NCBI GenBank assembly: GCA_000729835.1 | Contig: JFHB01000038.1 | Coordinates: forward strand, 1 to 64,000 | Reading direction: 5' to 3' | DNA length: 64,000 nt | Source: Atkinsonella hypoxylon | Taxonomy: Eukaryota; Ascomycota; Sordariomycetes; Hypocreales; Clavicipitaceae | Part shown: positions 46,321 to 60,072 of the stretch, one piece after another | Layout of the letters: the number at the start of each line of letters is the position of its first letter | Numbering within the stretch: position 1 is the stretch's first letter | Translations under genes and position numbers: made by a program | The notes under the pieces: generated by a model | The model's input: only the letters and a program-made list of their open reading frames with translations | What the model was told of the DNA's origin: nothing | Database searches by the model: none

Positions 46321-47806
46321 CTAGATGTAGCCCTTGAGGACTGCGGCCTCAGCATTGAGTATTGATGAACCTGCTGCTCCAATAACGGCTGTAAAGAGTT
46401 AGCGGAGATGATCCCAGCCTTTGGGAAGATAAAAAAAAAAAAAAAAACACAGCGCAGGAACGAAAAAATAGACCTGGAGCCATTGGGGAGGATGAGAAAT
46501 GAGAATGAGAAGACAAACTCACTGTTATGGCTGAGGGCTGTAAACTTGATATCAAAGATGCCACTTTCGTCCTCTCTTAGGCGGCCGACGCTCACGGTAT
46601 ACCCGTTACCCAGGTCGCGATCAAGTCGCGGCTGAGGGCGATCGTCCTCGTCAAACACCCAAATGGCAGGGCTAGGAGCAGAGGGACATCCTAAGGTCTG
46701 CGCCTCAGCGACATATCTTCTCATAGCGGCTTTGCACTCCGCTGCCGAAGGAGCGGGCCGTCTTTCAAACGTGAGGCTCACGCAGGCTGTATGGCCGTCG
46801 AGCACGGGCACGCGATTACACGTCGCGGAGACGCGCAGACCATCCTGCTCGACAAAGGCGGACCGGGCGTCGTTGAGCCGGCCGAGGATCTTGCGCGCCT
46901 CCGTCTCCAGCTTGTCTTCCTCCCCCTTGATGAAGGGAACCACGTTGTCGATCATGTCCATCGAGGACACGCCGGGGTATCCTGCCCCCGAGACAGCCTG
47001 CATGGTGACGATGCTGACGGTGGTGATGGGTCCAAAGGCAGCCTGTAGGGCGGCGAAGGGTCCCACGAGCCCGATGACGGCGCAGTTGGAGTTGCAGACC
47101 AGGAAGCCCCTTTGCAGGCCGTTGACACGGCGCTGATGGGGAATCAGGTCGAGATGGGCGAGGTTGACGGTCGGCACGACGAGCGGCACGAGGGGATCGC
47201 GTCGGTGGTTCTTGGCATTGGAGAAGACGGGCATTTCGGCCGCGACAAAGTCTTTCTCTGTGTTTTTTTTTTCATTTTCATTTTTTTATTTTTCTCACGG
47301 TCAGTCGCGTTTTTTGTCGATGCGAGGCGGAGGAAAAAGTGACGGCACCTATCTCCCCTGCTACGTCCGAGTCCAGGCCTGAAAAGATGACGTCGCAGTC
47401 GCTGAATTCGCTGGCTTTGCAATTCCGGACCACGAGGTCGGCTAGCTCGGGGCTCATGGGCGAGGCTTGCTTCCACCGTACGGCGTCTCTGTACTTTTTG
47501 CCGGCGGAGCGGGATGATGCGCCTAGGGCGTGAAGCTTGAGCGATGGGTGTTGGGCGAGGAGGAGGATGAAACGCTGGCCGACGGAGCCGGTGGCTCCAA
47601 GGACGCCTGATGCTTGTTAGATTGGTTTTTTTTTTTTTTTTCTTTTTTTGTATATGGAATTTTTTTCCGGATATGATTCGTTTTTTGGGGGTTATTCGGA
47701 TGAGACGATTTGCCGGCGCATGAAATGGCCCTGAACAGTGCGATGGTGATTGTGGAGGAGCACGATAAAACTAACCGCATTTCTTGGTGGGAAATTGAGT
47801 GGCCAT
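46321..47806 (-). CDS. HOM2: Aspartate-semialdehyde dehydrogenase
   Basis: Four exons on the minus strand (47806-47776, 47606-47349, 47257-46523, 46388-46321) total 364 codons, so 363 residues, close to yeast Hom2. The enzyme reduces beta-aspartyl phosphate with NADPH to aspartate semialdehyde, the branch-point step toward threonine, methionine and isoleucine. Visible features: nucleotide-binding GVLGATGSVGQRF (11-23), VCNSNCAV with catalytic Cys155, TCNRVPVLDGHTACVSLTF with the conserved His, and C-terminal TVIGAAGSSILNAEAAVLKG. All introns are GT-AG. The first exon is only 31 bp (ten codons), and introns 1 and 2 carry long A/T homopolymers on this strand. Cytosolic. Confidence 0.93.
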
Positions 47807-48418
47807 GTTGCAACGACTACGAATATGCGAAGCGAATAGAGGCGAGACTTGACCAACTTGACGGCGTGAAGCGGGAGAAAACGGAAATCTTCAGCTCGTG
47901 AGAGTCAATTGAATTGAATGGTCGTCGCTTATCGGTCGCCGCTCGCTTTTTGGACCCCGCCATTTTCCCCATAATTAGGGCTCCCGCCATCGGAGCTGGA
48001 TTGCTACTAGAGTTAACTGGGTAAACTTAGTAGTTTGGTCGTCTTACGAAGCGCCAGCGGCGAGCGGACTCCTTGCAGCGGCGTTTGGGGCCTCAATGTC
48101 TTGGATTCTAACAGTACATGAACAATGAATTTTTGATTGAGGGTTCAACTCCGTGCAGCAACGCTGTGCAACGACTAACCAATGCTCCTGCAGCCCGGAA
48201 CGGAGCTGTAACCGTATCACCCAACCTCGTCCGGCTTGGACTGTATCCCAATGGCAAATACATGTGAACGCCTCAAAATGCGGAGCTGTGATTCGTGACG
48301 AATCCTGATGGAAAAAGGAGGCTGAATAGAGAACGAAAAAGAAAACAAAGACGCAACAGACATGATTTCTTCAATAACCCATCAGACATGCAGGGCGATG
48401 CGAACAGACTCTACCACT
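47807..48418. other. Intergenic; HOM2 promoter side and 3' end of the PQ-loop gene
   Basis: No gene recognised. No Gcn4-type TGACTCA site was seen near the HOM2 start. Confidence 0.5.
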
Positions 48419-49838
48419 CTACTGGTCAATGGAGGGCCGTCGCGCGAGTTTTCTGTAGATGCGGAATTGCACAAAAATCATCGAGTCCTCTAGAATAGTG
48501 CCAAGGGATCCCAAAAGCCATGGCAGCGTATTCATGAGATATTGCTTGTTCTGAGAGTACGAGATCAGGCTGAGTCCGTATGTCAAGTTTCCAGTCAGGG
48601 AAAGCATGAAGAAAAGGAGTGAGAGCCCTGAAAGAAACTTGCGTTAGCTGGATTCATATGGAGGGTAAACTTGCATGTATATACCTTCGCAGGACTTTTC
48701 TTGATAATTCTTGAAAATCTGGGGCAACCTCGCGCTGGAGATGCAGTTAGCCTTTGTGCTTCTTGCAACGCATAAGCTGCGCACGACAACCTAGCTAATA
48801 GACAGTCGTTCTGTGCTTCTACTTACCAGAGGTAAAACAAAGCGCTTGTGTAGCCCAGAGCCAATCCCAGCTTGGCTTTCAAATCACTTCCGTCAGAAGG
48901 ATCGGGGACACTAGGTCCGTCATCGGAAATGCCATCGTCGCCGTCCCATGCGCCAGCCTTGTATGAAATAAACCAGCCTACAAAGCCGACGACGTAAACA
49001 GATATTAGACCGAATATGTTATTCAACCAAGGGTGACGTTCCTGCGTCTCATCTTGACCAGTCGCTACTTTTCGGATGGGTTCCAGTGCCGACTCTCGGT
49101 GAGTATCGCGTCGGATCAGGGAGCCAGGAAGGTCAGTTGAGCTTCGTCTTCTGAGAAGTGGGGATTCTTCCCAGGCGTTTTGGCCGCCGAGAGCTTCACG
49201 GCGGGCAGCAGCACGTCGCGCCTTTGCTTTGTAGTACCCTGTCTGGGACATGAGGACCACGTCAAGGACGCAGAAGTAGGTGGCAAGGGTGATGGCACTG
49301 GGAGCCAGCTTTGTGAACAGCGCTCCTGTGAATGATTGAAATTGTCAGTGACGCGTGTGCTTTTGATGTCTTCTCAACCTGTTCATTCGTCGTCGAGTGT
49401 TTCGGCACGGTCTTCGGCTAGCCGCAACAAGTTTGATTTAAGAGTGCAACGACAGAGCAACTGGGCGCGACCGACAAAATCGAACATGGTGGTTCTCAGA
49501 AAAGAAAAAAGAGTGAGGGAAACGCACCAGTGAGGTTTGAGATATCGCCCAGCAGCCACACAACCAGAAACGCCATGCTGAGGCCATCGGCGCTTTTCGC
49601 TCTGTAGTTGGCGATCAACTGAGGAAGCTTTCAATATGTCAGCCAGGTGCTCAGCAATCAAGACGATGCTGAAGCGAGGGCATCGTATGCCACATTGCGC
49701 AACGTCACGGGCTTATCGACTCACCATTAGGCAGATCCAAGCCGTCAAGCTTACACTTCCAAAGATGCCGGATAGAGCCTGCCCTAAAGACACCGAATGC
49801 TCCATAGCGGCGAAAGCTGTTGGTGCAAGAAAAGCCAT
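48419..49838 (-). CDS. PQ-loop vacuolar amino-acid transporter (Ypq1/Rtc2 family)
   Basis: Five exons on the minus strand (49838-49725, 49627-49528, 49325-48827, 48734-48685, 48627-48419) give 323 residues with frame kept at every junction. Two PQ-loop repeats are present: LPQLIANYRAKSADGLSMAF in exon 2 and ARLPQIFKNYQEKSCEG across exons 4-5, each followed by hydrophobic helices. Seven membrane spans are expected. A long cytosolic loop (about residues 95-190) contains ESPLLRRRSS, which resembles an acidic dileucine vacuolar sorting signal. Family members export cationic amino acids from the vacuole. An alternative start Met at 49805 would shorten the N-terminus by 11 residues. Confidence 0.88.
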
Positions 49839-52235
49839 GTAAACCGCCGCCTTCCTCGTTGAATCGAAGCCAAAGATGTATGATCGGCGGGTCGGATTGG
49901 CAGATCAAAGAGTGAGGATGGTTCAGAACCGCAGATGAACAGACAGGTGATGACAGGAAAAACAGTCATATAGTTGTCATCCGGTATGGAAAGCTCTGGC
50001 TCAGATGGAAAGGAAATCTAACACTGTATGAAGAGCTCCCGAGATCAAACTAGTAGAAATATTGAACGCGAGCGCAGAAAGGCATAAAGTCATGCGGTCG
50101 ATTTTCTTATCGATGGATTTAGAAGCGTATCTGGGCTCGCGGTTGTCGCGAATGCGTGAAGTGTGATTGGCTGCCTGGCTATGGCGTCGTCCGGCTTCGG
50201 GCGTGTGACGCACGGAATTGGTCGTTAAAGGTAGTAATCGGCAAGAGCATAGGGTCTACGGTGGAGCCTCCTGCAGCCAGGTGCCAATGAGGTCGCAGGG
50301 CAGGTGAGGGCTGTGAGGTTATTATCAGGCAGCTGGAGGCTAAAAAAGCGTCAAGTGCGCCTGAGTCCCACTGATATCAGCAAGAGCGACGTGGAGGGGC
50401 GCAGTCAGGAGCAGCCCGCACAAAGAACACAGGGCAAGCAAGAACGCACCGGATGAAAGCTTGCCATGCATGTGTTTATTTTTTTTGCTTTTGTCTGCTT
50501 GTGTCTGCGTGTGTCTGCGTGTGTCTGCTAGTGCCTGATCGTTTTCTGACCGTTTCTGATCGTGTCTGGTCTGGTCAGGTCAGGTCGCACCGCGTCGAAG
50601 CATGCCATGACTGCTCCTCGTGATCGCAGCTTGATGAAGTCGCCCTACAGACCGATCAATGGGGCTTGCTTTTGTTATCGCGTTGCATTCGAAGCTGGCT
50701 GGGCTGTTGTCCTGTCGACCTTGCCTTGGGCACGAAGCTGGCTGCGTGGTTCTCTAGAGGCCTTCTGTGTCGGACGCAAGGAGAGCTTGTGCAAGGGAGG
50801 AGACCATGTGTGTCGCGATTAGACTACGGAGTACCCTTGCCTCCCCACGTCACCGACCCCAGCGGGCGAGCAGCTACTTTGCCTTTGATACAGCGATCTA
50901 TGTGGAAAGGCTCTACTTCCATACTGGGGCGCAGAGGTAGCTGTTGATCCCGACCTACTTGAGACGTCATTTACTTTGCCAGTATCAAGCACGTCAACCT
51001 TGGTGGATGATATCAGGCAGGTGTAGTTATATCGACACCAAGAGATGGTTCTACTGTGGGGAAAGCGAATGAGCTCCGGAGTGGAGGGAAACGGAATCTC
51101 CTAGTTCTCAGCCACTTTGTTGTCAGGAGAAAGACAGGAAAGTTGCTTAGCTGATGAAGCTGTAAGAACTTAGGTTTGTCGCTCTTCCTCCAGCTCTCAC
51201 TTCATAATGGTTGCCCCTACCTATAGCTGGAATCACATCGGTAAGAAAAAAATAGCATAATGGATTCCACAACTTTCATAATCTTTCTCATACTCTTTAA
51301 TAGTACTAATATTTCTATTTCTTTAGCACAAACCATCATTGAAGGGTTGATAAAACCTTCGTCATTGTCTCTTTCAGTAGGTATATATATATATATAATT
51401 TTTAAAAAAAAAAACGCACTAATACTTACCGTCTAGTCGTCCCGCGGGATTGTGTGATAATGTTGCATATCGTATTAACAAAGAAGTGTCTCTCCGCTAC
51501 TGTTTCTAACAGATTTGGCCACCTCGGTTTGCAAAGTAACGACAGATAGGCCAGTAATGTAGATAGAAAAGATATACATCTTGGATCCAAACGCCGGGTA
51601 GTGTAGCGGTGTGTTGCCAAGTTCATCCTGAATCATAACGGATGCACTTATGTTGTAATAATAATCGAATCCTAGTCTCGTGTAAGCAGCGCCGCGGGCC
51701 CCTTTTTATATGCACTGGGAAACCTGGATGGTGAAGTGCGGTTTCGAGTGCAAGGCTCGTAAGTTTGGATCACTTGGTAGCTCATGTGGATGGAGTGAGG
51801 AACTGACCTGGTATATCAGTGAGGAGATTTTTAAAGACATATAATACATACTGGGTTACACTCAGAAGACCCAAGTGGCTTCACCCCTGCATCACGCCTC
51901 ATTGGGGTGACCTCTGCTGAGGCTGATCAGTGTGACATCATTGTTCCAAGCTGCCAAGCCCTCTTATTTCTAGTCCTAAATGATCTGCCTACCCATGTGA
52001 GTGTCTTGGCCGAGTATGAAGCAAGTCACGGAAAGGATGCTAGGCAATCAAACTTCCAATGTCGCACCTGCAACTGTGCTTTCAAGGCATTGCCCCTTGC
52101 CGGCAAACTCCCTATTATTCTGGTACGTACTATCTACTATGGCATGTCTAATGCAAATTCAATCGAGTGAGAAGTGGCCGACGGCTCTGATTTCGAGAGA
52201 AAAAAAATAACATAACAAATGAAGGCATATTACAG
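49839..52235. other. Intergenic, no gene recognised
   Basis: Contains an imperfect TGTCTGCGTG repeat (about 50490-50540), GTCAGGTCAGGTC units (50575-50587) and an AT-rich patch (51380-51415). Short open frames show no domains. Confidence 0.5.
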
Positions 52236-53815
52236 TTACTTGGCAAGCTGCTGAATCGCATTACTTCTACCTCGGATCCTATGTCCCCATTTCCAGAAAA
52301 CGAACGGAATCGGTATCAAGGCGACCTGAACTATGCCACAAATGGTACCAGCCATCCGTGGCGACAAGTGCCTGTACATCTTCGTCCCAACAAGAGGCAG
52401 GAAAGCGCCAAATATGCTCCGGATGATCGCATTGCTGGCTAATGCGCTAGCTGCATAAATCCCATAGGCCTTTCCCAAATAGCTCGAGGAGTAAATGAAG
52501 CTGAGGGTATTTCCAGCCCCAAATGGAATCCCAAAGCATATAGGAATGGCCCAGTGCATGCTCGGTGGAAGACTTGTCCAGGCAAAGCCGAACTGGCCGA
52601 TCGGCGTCAGGATGGATCCGATCGCCATGACCAAGGCGGCGGCCTCTGGAGATGGCTTTCCGGTATTGGGTTCACGGGGCTGCGAGTCGATCAGACGGCG
52701 GAAAAGAGGCTCGCTTAGCACGGCGAAAACAATGCCTGCGCCGATCCCGAGGTATGAGAGCCCACACATTACTGGACTCCAACCACGATTGTCTGCAAAG
52801 ACTACGGGATAGGCAATGAAGCAGAGATACAGCATTCCGTAAAGGAGAGCGTTCCTGATGCGTACGTTAGTGATGAGCCGGAGATGGAAGCAGGACTGGC
52901 TTACCAGACGTTGATGAACCACACAATAGGCTCGGTGAAAAACAAGACTAATGGCCGACTCAGGCTCCGTCTGATCAATTGAGCAGATGAGATATCGCTG
53001 TCAAAATGGCACCACCATTGCTTGTTTCCTGATTTCTCGCGCATCTTCATTGTCCGGCGCTTAAGGAGCGCCGGCGCATAAGTCTCTTTCACAGAGAACA
53101 TCATGACAATGGCAAGGCCGCCCAGCATCAAAAGCACCCAGTCGGTCCAGCGCCATCCCAAGTACTGATAGACCACGCCGCCAATGAGAGGACCAAGGAC
53201 TGGACCGTTGAATGGCCCGAGGCTGTAGAATGACATGCCTAATGCGATACTGCTGGGCTCATAAATGTCTACCACCGTCCCTGGACCGTTACATACCAGA
53301 GCAGCGCCGAAGATGCCGCTGTCAGATAGGATATCAGAATGTGTGCAAAAGAAGGAAAACAGATATGAAGCGGTGAGATAGGATGAAAGAGTCATAGAGT
53401 CATACCTTATGAGACGGGCGGTTAGGACAACGCTGGAAGATTGCGCAAGCCCGCATGGAAGTATGAACACTGCCCATCCACACAGACATGCCAGGTAGAC
53501 TATGCGGCGACCATACAATTCACTCAACGGTGCCATGATGAGACTACCCAAGGCAAGACCCAGGAGGTAGGTAGTCAGGCCCATTGTCATGATAAGCTTA
53601 GATGCTCCAAGCTCGTGTCCCATGCCTTTGATGGCGCTCATGTAGCTTGTGCTGTAAACAACGACTACGAGGGAGCAGAAAGAAACGGTGGCAAGTGTCC
53701 ATAGTTTGTACCATGTTGACCAGTTCTTGGGATTTTCCCCATCATTGCTTTCGAACTTGATCTGGAATTCGGGATGTCGGCACAAAATACTAGACCTTGC
53801 AACATCGGCGCCCAT
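52236..53815 (-). CDS. MFS transporter, DHA1-type (drug/polyamine proton antiporter family)
   Basis: Three exons on the minus strand (53815-53406, 53318-52905, 52854-52236) give 480 residues. After a short N-terminus, ENPKNWSTWYKL is the typical lead-in to helix 1 in this family. The motif-A region reads APLSELYGRRIVYLACL (between helices 2 and 3), and GPFNGPVLGPLIGGVVYQYLGWRW is the motif-C region that marks antiporters of this class. About twelve spans are visible across the spliced protein, with the central loop at KETYAPALLKRRTMKMRE. Likely exports toxic compounds or polyamines at the plasma membrane; the substrate cannot be told. No biosynthetic gene is adjacent, so nothing suggests cluster membership. 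Confidence 0.9.
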
Positions 53816-56800
53816 CTCGTCGAGCGATTTTAGCGTAATTCGGTGGTTTTGAGAAGACCTTTGTCTTGTTGTATTTTACCTCGGTCAGGTTTCATCGATG
53901 AAGTTGTCATTCGACGGATATCCGGGGCTGATGAACGGTTTCAGGAAAATACCCAGGGAGGGACAAACTGGTAAAGCTCGTCCGCGTTGCGAACCCGCGC
54001 CGGGGATGTTCAGCGCTCCCAACGCCTGGTTAACGCCTGGTTGCTCGACGTGAGACTTGAGCGCAGTTGAATATCATCAGCTGTCCTCGTTCATCATTGC
54101 GGATCAGCACAGGCGGTGCCACATTATGCTGGTTCGGCTGCCAATATGCATGGCTATGGCCATGGCCATGGCCGTATGAGACATGCAAATCCTAGTTCCC
54201 TGTGCTGCCGCCGTGCATCAATCATATGTCTGTCATCTCAGAATGGAAGTCGTGCTTTTGATGACAGGCGGATTTATGCCGGGACATGCGAGGAAAAGCT
54301 ATGGTTGCTTTGGCTGGGTCTTTCGACTCGAGTCCGGCCGCATATGGGCCCGCGAGGACCATCATCATCCCCTGCAGAGTGTATCATGTTGCGCCTCTGT
54401 ACGTCGAGGTACGGAAGGAATAACCGGTCTCATCGGAATTTTGTCCTTGCAACATGGGTACCCGATTATTGGTGTAAACTGACTTTTTTTTTTTTTTTTC
54501 TTTCTTTCTGTCGTTTAGTGAGACGGGGTTTCTGTGTCACAAACACAAAGCAAAGTTCGGTGGCACACTTTCCAAGTCCGATTGTGGTGGCCGTGCTTTA
54601 TGCATTGACGGTGCTTCAATTCGGAATGACGCCGAGTGATGAGTTTGTTGAAAGACCAAGTTTCGGTGTTCTCTATTTTCTTACGCCTCCCGCGCCGCCC
54701 CCAAGGCCCATTATGACGAGGACATCTGTCAGTATTATCGGCCGAAAGTTGCCGACTCGTATACTTGCAAACAGGAGAGTGATGGCGCTGCCTTCATGGT
54801 GACAGATACATCGAGGTTCTGGAGAATGTGTCTCGGTTATACTGACTATTTTTAATAGATCGCTACATGCGTGGCCAGTGGTACAAAGTACATATTCTCT
54901 GATTTCCCGCCCTGCTCACCAGCTAGTGAGACCTGAGGTGGATTCGATCAAGTCAATTGTGTAATGGCTCATTTGAAAAGGTCAGGCAAGTTTTGCAAAA
55001 GATCGTATCTCTTTGATGCCGATGAGACTACACTTTCGTACCGCCCCATTGACTTTTCCTAGCTGGCTCTTTTTTTCAAAGGGTTCAAAAAGCTGAATAT
55101 CATGCAAAAAAAAAGGGACTTCCCATTCTGATTGCACCGAGATCGTCGCTGACAGCATAGCCGCAACAGAGCTATGTCGGAAATGCACTAGCATAAATAC
55201 ATTTGCCAGGATACTAACTACCAGGAACAACTGTGGGCAATTGCCACAGAAAGAAGCTGGTTGGCCATCCTACGTGAGGTCTGATGGAATCACGGCGGCT
55301 CGGGGCGCAGAAAATGGCCAAGACACTACCATAGCCACTGGGTCAGGCATAAGAGATCCGCATTTTGTTGGAAATATAACACAGCTGCAGGGCAAATATC
55401 CGACGTTGCTGGTCTTTTGACAATTTTCAGAGTCCCTCGGCCGATATTTGCCGAGTCTTAGTCGCTCACCGTGTCAAATCTGCTCCCTTTAAGTTTAGAC
55501 ATAGAGTCAGCCGCTTGTATATTGGGATTTACTTATCCATGCGAGGCGTGCGTACTCGGCATAGTCGTCCTCACTTGCTCGACCGCCGCGCGAAGCTGAA
55601 GCTTCTGCGTGAGACTGACCAGTGCTAGCTTCTGGTAGCTTGGCGTGGGAAGTACCGGACTGACGGGCACCTTCGACCAAAAATGCCCTCGCCTACCTAG
55701 ATAAGAACATAGTGAAGTGACATAATTTAAAATCTCAAAATAAATCACCACGCTTCTGGCACTCTAAGAGTCTCGATCTAATAGAACGTGCAGTCCTTAG
55801 ATGAGGGTAGTCTCTTTAGGGAACTTGGGTGCGGCATGGGAGTCCTGTTTGCCAGTTTCAACTTTTTAACTCTTTTCGGGCATCATATCTTACGGAATTG
55901 TCTCCCTGGGACCAATCTGGAATGTTAAATGCCGTAGAATGTTAAAAGCTGTACATAGCTCCATGTGTTTACGCAACTGCGGTACAGACCCCTTTAGCGC
56001 AGCTGGCAGCAGGTTTGTCTTTCCTTCACAATCCTGCGTTAGTGTATGCATTAGTAACGAAGTAAATGAGGGTAAACCGAGGGTGAACCTATGTCAATAG
56101 GATTTGTTAGAAAGAGAAGGAAGATTACGGCTACCTGGTCCAATGAGCCTTGATCAATGGCATTGTGGTCAAGAGGCTGGGAGGAGATCAAGAATATAGA
56201 CAATGAAGCATCCAAGGCAGCGGGAGATGCTCTTAAATATATGAAAGCTGGATTGTGGATACGGTACACTCCGTGTTCAAACGCAATGATAAATTTCTCC
56301 CTTCGCATGATGGTACAATGTATTCAGTAATCATGCGCATTAGCAGCTCCTGGGTCTTTAAACCCTCGTCTGCCTATTGCAGCGGCACACGCGAGTGCAT
56401 ACTTGCCGACGTCCCTGCGTCGAGGTATTCTAGTCGCAGTGAGAAGGGGAGATTATGTGTGGAAATACACATATTGAGGTACTTGATGCTTCGGCTGCTT
56501 ATCACGATATGGAAAGGCTTCTAAGCGCGTGATAGCCGAGCTGAAGAGGTTGCAAATAAGTGGGAGTTTCTGCAAACTTTACAGACTAATGTCTTATATA
56601 TTGATACGCCAAGGAACCCAAGAGACCTGTTCTGTTACACACGGCGGTTGCTCTGCGTGTTCCATCATTTACGGGCGGTATATTAGCAAAGCTTGGCAAC
56701 GCGTGGTATGTCACCAATCTCTGCATCGTTTGCCCACGTCGGAATAAGGAACCATAGGATCCATTGTAATCGAATGGAAATAGTCATTGTAATTTCTATG

Positions 56801-58140
56801 TAGGGATTAAGCGCACATACAAATCCATTGCACGTATAGATGGATTGTCGTCCTATAGGTCTGAGCTGTATGTCGGGATTGATTGCATGAAGGATCAACG
56901 GTCTGAAGAGATGGATCGTACGTAGAAGTGCAACTCACTCTTGGTATAAGAGCATAACTAGTTAGCTTGCTCCTAGGTTTTGGCAGAATTTGCTTCTTTT
57001 ACGCTATTTTTACCAATTACAGGCATCTACTCGACCCTAGCTCGCGCAATCTCTTTTGAACAGGGGCCATCCGAGCTAAGGGTACATGTAGGTTAACATA
57101 AAGCGGGCATTTTTCTACAAGTTTCATACAGACCAGAATCGGGTAGAAAGACGTAGCATTATCGCGAAATGTTGCGTTGTGATTGTGTTGATGCTTCTCA
57201 TTATTCAAGGCATTACCTTTGCCGTGCCCTCATCGCTTCTCGTTTCGACATAGGTACACTTGTCTTACCTGATCGGCTAGTCCCACCCCGTTAGACACGG
57301 GAAGAGCAGAAATCAAACTACGGAATAGTACCTCCACATACTGCATAAAAAAAGGGGCTAGGGTATTTGGCTTTAGATTTTGATGTACTACGGAATACGG
57401 AATAGGTACCTGCTTATGTAGGCTAAGTGGGTCCAGGCTAGAAGCTGTTAGGGAGGCACAAGGTGGATATAGAGGATATGGATATAGAGGATATGGATAT
57501 ACAGGGGTATGAAACGCCACTAAAAAATACATTTCTTTTTATGTATTCCGTAATTTTGCGTCAATTAAACGTCACTTCTAGAAGACTGTATTGTATAACT
57601 ATTCCGTATACCGGGCAACAATAGTCCGACTGTGCTTGAGCTATCATCCAACCCGCAATGTCTCACTTTGGGTTGCCGCAGCGTTCGCTTCTCCACCGCC
57701 ACTGCAGGTGGCCAAGACTTGAATCTACAAAAGTCTCACTCAGGTACTGCAGTAGTAGATGCCGATTTCGAGTACAAACCTTGGAATGGGTACCTAACCT
57801 ACCTTGGTACGGTAGCGACTTAACTTATAGTTTAGCCAGCACATCTAGCTTCTCGTCCGGATCTCTCAGACGCCACGAACCCTCGGGGAAGCGCAAGCAC
57901 GGATGGTATAAAAATAAAAAGACGCCCAGCCCACACACACCTCGGAAGCAAATAGTTACGATACGACCCACTACGGAACAAAACGACGGGGTTTTTTTTC
58001 GTCCAATGTTTTCTCCATCTCGTGAACAAATGTCCCGTCTGGTCCTTCGCACTGACTGTCCTTGGTCGTTCGGCCGAAGGTTTTCTTCGCCCTCCAGTCT
58101 GATGTAATCCAACGCCGGCTTTCTACGTGTTCATCTCGTC
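53816..58140. other. 4.3 kb intergenic region, no gene recognised
   Basis: The left edge is the MFS promoter. One plus-strand frame of 228 codons (54116-54802) crosses a T run and is not convincing. An imperfect GGATATAGA repeat lies at 57463-57500. Several TACGGAATA-type motifs occur (57319, 57388, 57545, 57602). Confidence 0.5.
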
Positions 58141-60072
58141 ATGCATAGATTCATCCCTCGACGACGGCCGCCTACCATTTTCATCGCACTCGTATTTGTT
58201 CTTGGTTTATACCAGCTGCGTCGATGCTCGCCGCCGGACATTGGCATCCGAGCGTACCACGCCGCGCCAACAGCTTCGGCGCCGGAGCCGGGACAGGGAC
58301 AGGGACAGGGACAACCCATCGCGGGAATAGAAAATCACGGGTTCGGGTTCTTGACGAGACCGCGAGCCATCAGCAATACCGAGGTACATCCCATCAAGTA
58401 TCTTTCAGAGACGGCCGCGCAGGAATTCGACAGGACGGTCGCGCGACAATCTCGTACCTTGAAACAAGCTGTGGAGGAGTATCGCAGGCGATATCGACTT
58501 CCACCTCCGCCGCATTTCGACAAGTGGTTCGACTTGGCCCGGAAAAATAATGTCCAACTTGTTGACGAGTTCGACTTGATACATAATTTAATCACTCCTT
58601 TTTGGGGCCTCAAACCCAAGACGATTCGGAGTCGCGCAAGAGAGGCGCTAGGGTACCCCAATGGCCTGATCGGCATCGCCATCCGGAACCACAAGGTCGC
58701 CTTTGTTGAGAATCCCGACGGTGCTGAGTGGCAGTATGTCGCGACAGTCAAGATGATTGAAAAGTTCGTCCAGTATTTGCCAGATATGGATCTGGCCTTC
58801 AACATACATGACGAACCAAGGGTGGTGCTGCAGCATGACGACCTCGCGAGGCTGGTCCACAAAGCGAAGCGGGAGGACATGGCGACATCCTCGGCAAACC
58901 CGCGACCAGTGAACCATTTCGCCAAGAGCGTCACGTTGGCGGAATTAGCAAAGGGTCCGCGTTTTGAAGAAACGAAGCAGACCCGTTTCCGGTCTGCGGC
59001 GCATCAACCCACCTGGACCACTTCGAGAATGTCTTGTCCACCCGACAGTGCAGCGCGAAAGCTGGACGATGATGAAATAGGGGACGACGCCGAAAGATAC
59101 GCCATCACCGACGCTGGCTTCGTCCACAATGCAACGGCAATGACGGACATATGTCTCAGCCCTTCTCTCAGCAAGTCCTTCGGCTTCTTCGACAAGCCCA
59201 ACGGCTACATCGTTGCCCACGATCTATTCCCCATCTTTTCGCAGTCCAAAATCTCGTCGTACAGCGACATCATCTATCCATCTCCGTGGTACTGGTCTGA
59301 AAAAGTTGCGTGCAACGAAACCCGAGATCCCCCTTGGTTGAACAAGAAAGACCGACTATACTGGCGGGGCTCGACAACAGGGGGCTTTAGCCGTGACGGT
59401 ACCTGGAGACATCAACACCGCCAACATCTTGTTCACAAGATGAATTTCGATAAAATCGCCAAAATCTTCCTTGATAGTGGTCATGGTCATGGTCATGGTC
59501 ATGCCCATCGGCCCAACTGGGAGGTAAATGATGTGAACCGCGCCCAGCTCGACGAGCTTGTGGACGTGCGCTTTTCCCACGTCGGTCAATGCGACCCCGT
59601 GGACTGCGAATCCCAGACCAAGTACTTTGGCGTCGGAGACATGGTGGACATGCAAGATGCGTGGGGTTACAAATATCTTCTTGACATGGATGGCAACGCC
59701 TTCAGTGGCCGTTTCTACGCCTTCTTGAAAAGCCGCAGCCAGGTATTTAAGCAAGCCTTGTTCCAAGAGTGGCATAGAGACTGGATCAAGCCTTGGGTGC
59801 ATTACGTGCCCATCAGCATGCGAGGCGATGACTGGTCTGAGCTCGTGCGTTATTTCAATACGCACGATGATGAGGCTGAGACCATGGCCAAAGCTAGCAC
59901 GGACTGGATCGGAAAGGTCGCGAGGAAAGAGGACCTCGAGGCTTGGTTCTTCCGATTGCTGCTAGAGTAGGTTCCTTTCCCTCCAGTTGATTCTTACGCG
60001 TAATTGACAATGTCTTCTAGATACGCGAGAGCTATTGATGACAATCGGAATTCAATTGGCTATGCTCTATAG
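58141..60072 (+). CDS. GT90/CAP10-type glycosyltransferase
   Basis: Exon 1 (58141-59966) and a short exon 2 (60021-60072) across a 54 bp intron give 625 residues. The short exon restores the typical C-terminus, ending LLLEYARAIDDNRNSIGYAL. A type II membrane anchor is at about residues 10-27 (PPTIFIALVFVLGLYQL), followed by a stem with a GQ repeat. The catalytic region carries CAP10 landmarks: DIIYPSPWYW, KKDRLYWRGSTTGGFSRDG, and KYLLDMDGNAFSGRFYAFLK, then QEWHRDWIKPWVHYVPI. Family members are Golgi beta-1,2-xylosyltransferases or related enzymes; Cryptococcus CAP10 is needed for capsule. Substrate here is unknown. A GHGHGHGH tract (about residue 450) comes from a GGTCAT repeat. Confidence 0.9.

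Noticed and set aside
54116..54802. Plus-strand frame of 228 codons
   Set aside because: It crosses a long T run, has mixed Cys/Arg-rich composition with no domain, and shows no supporting splice or promoter signals.
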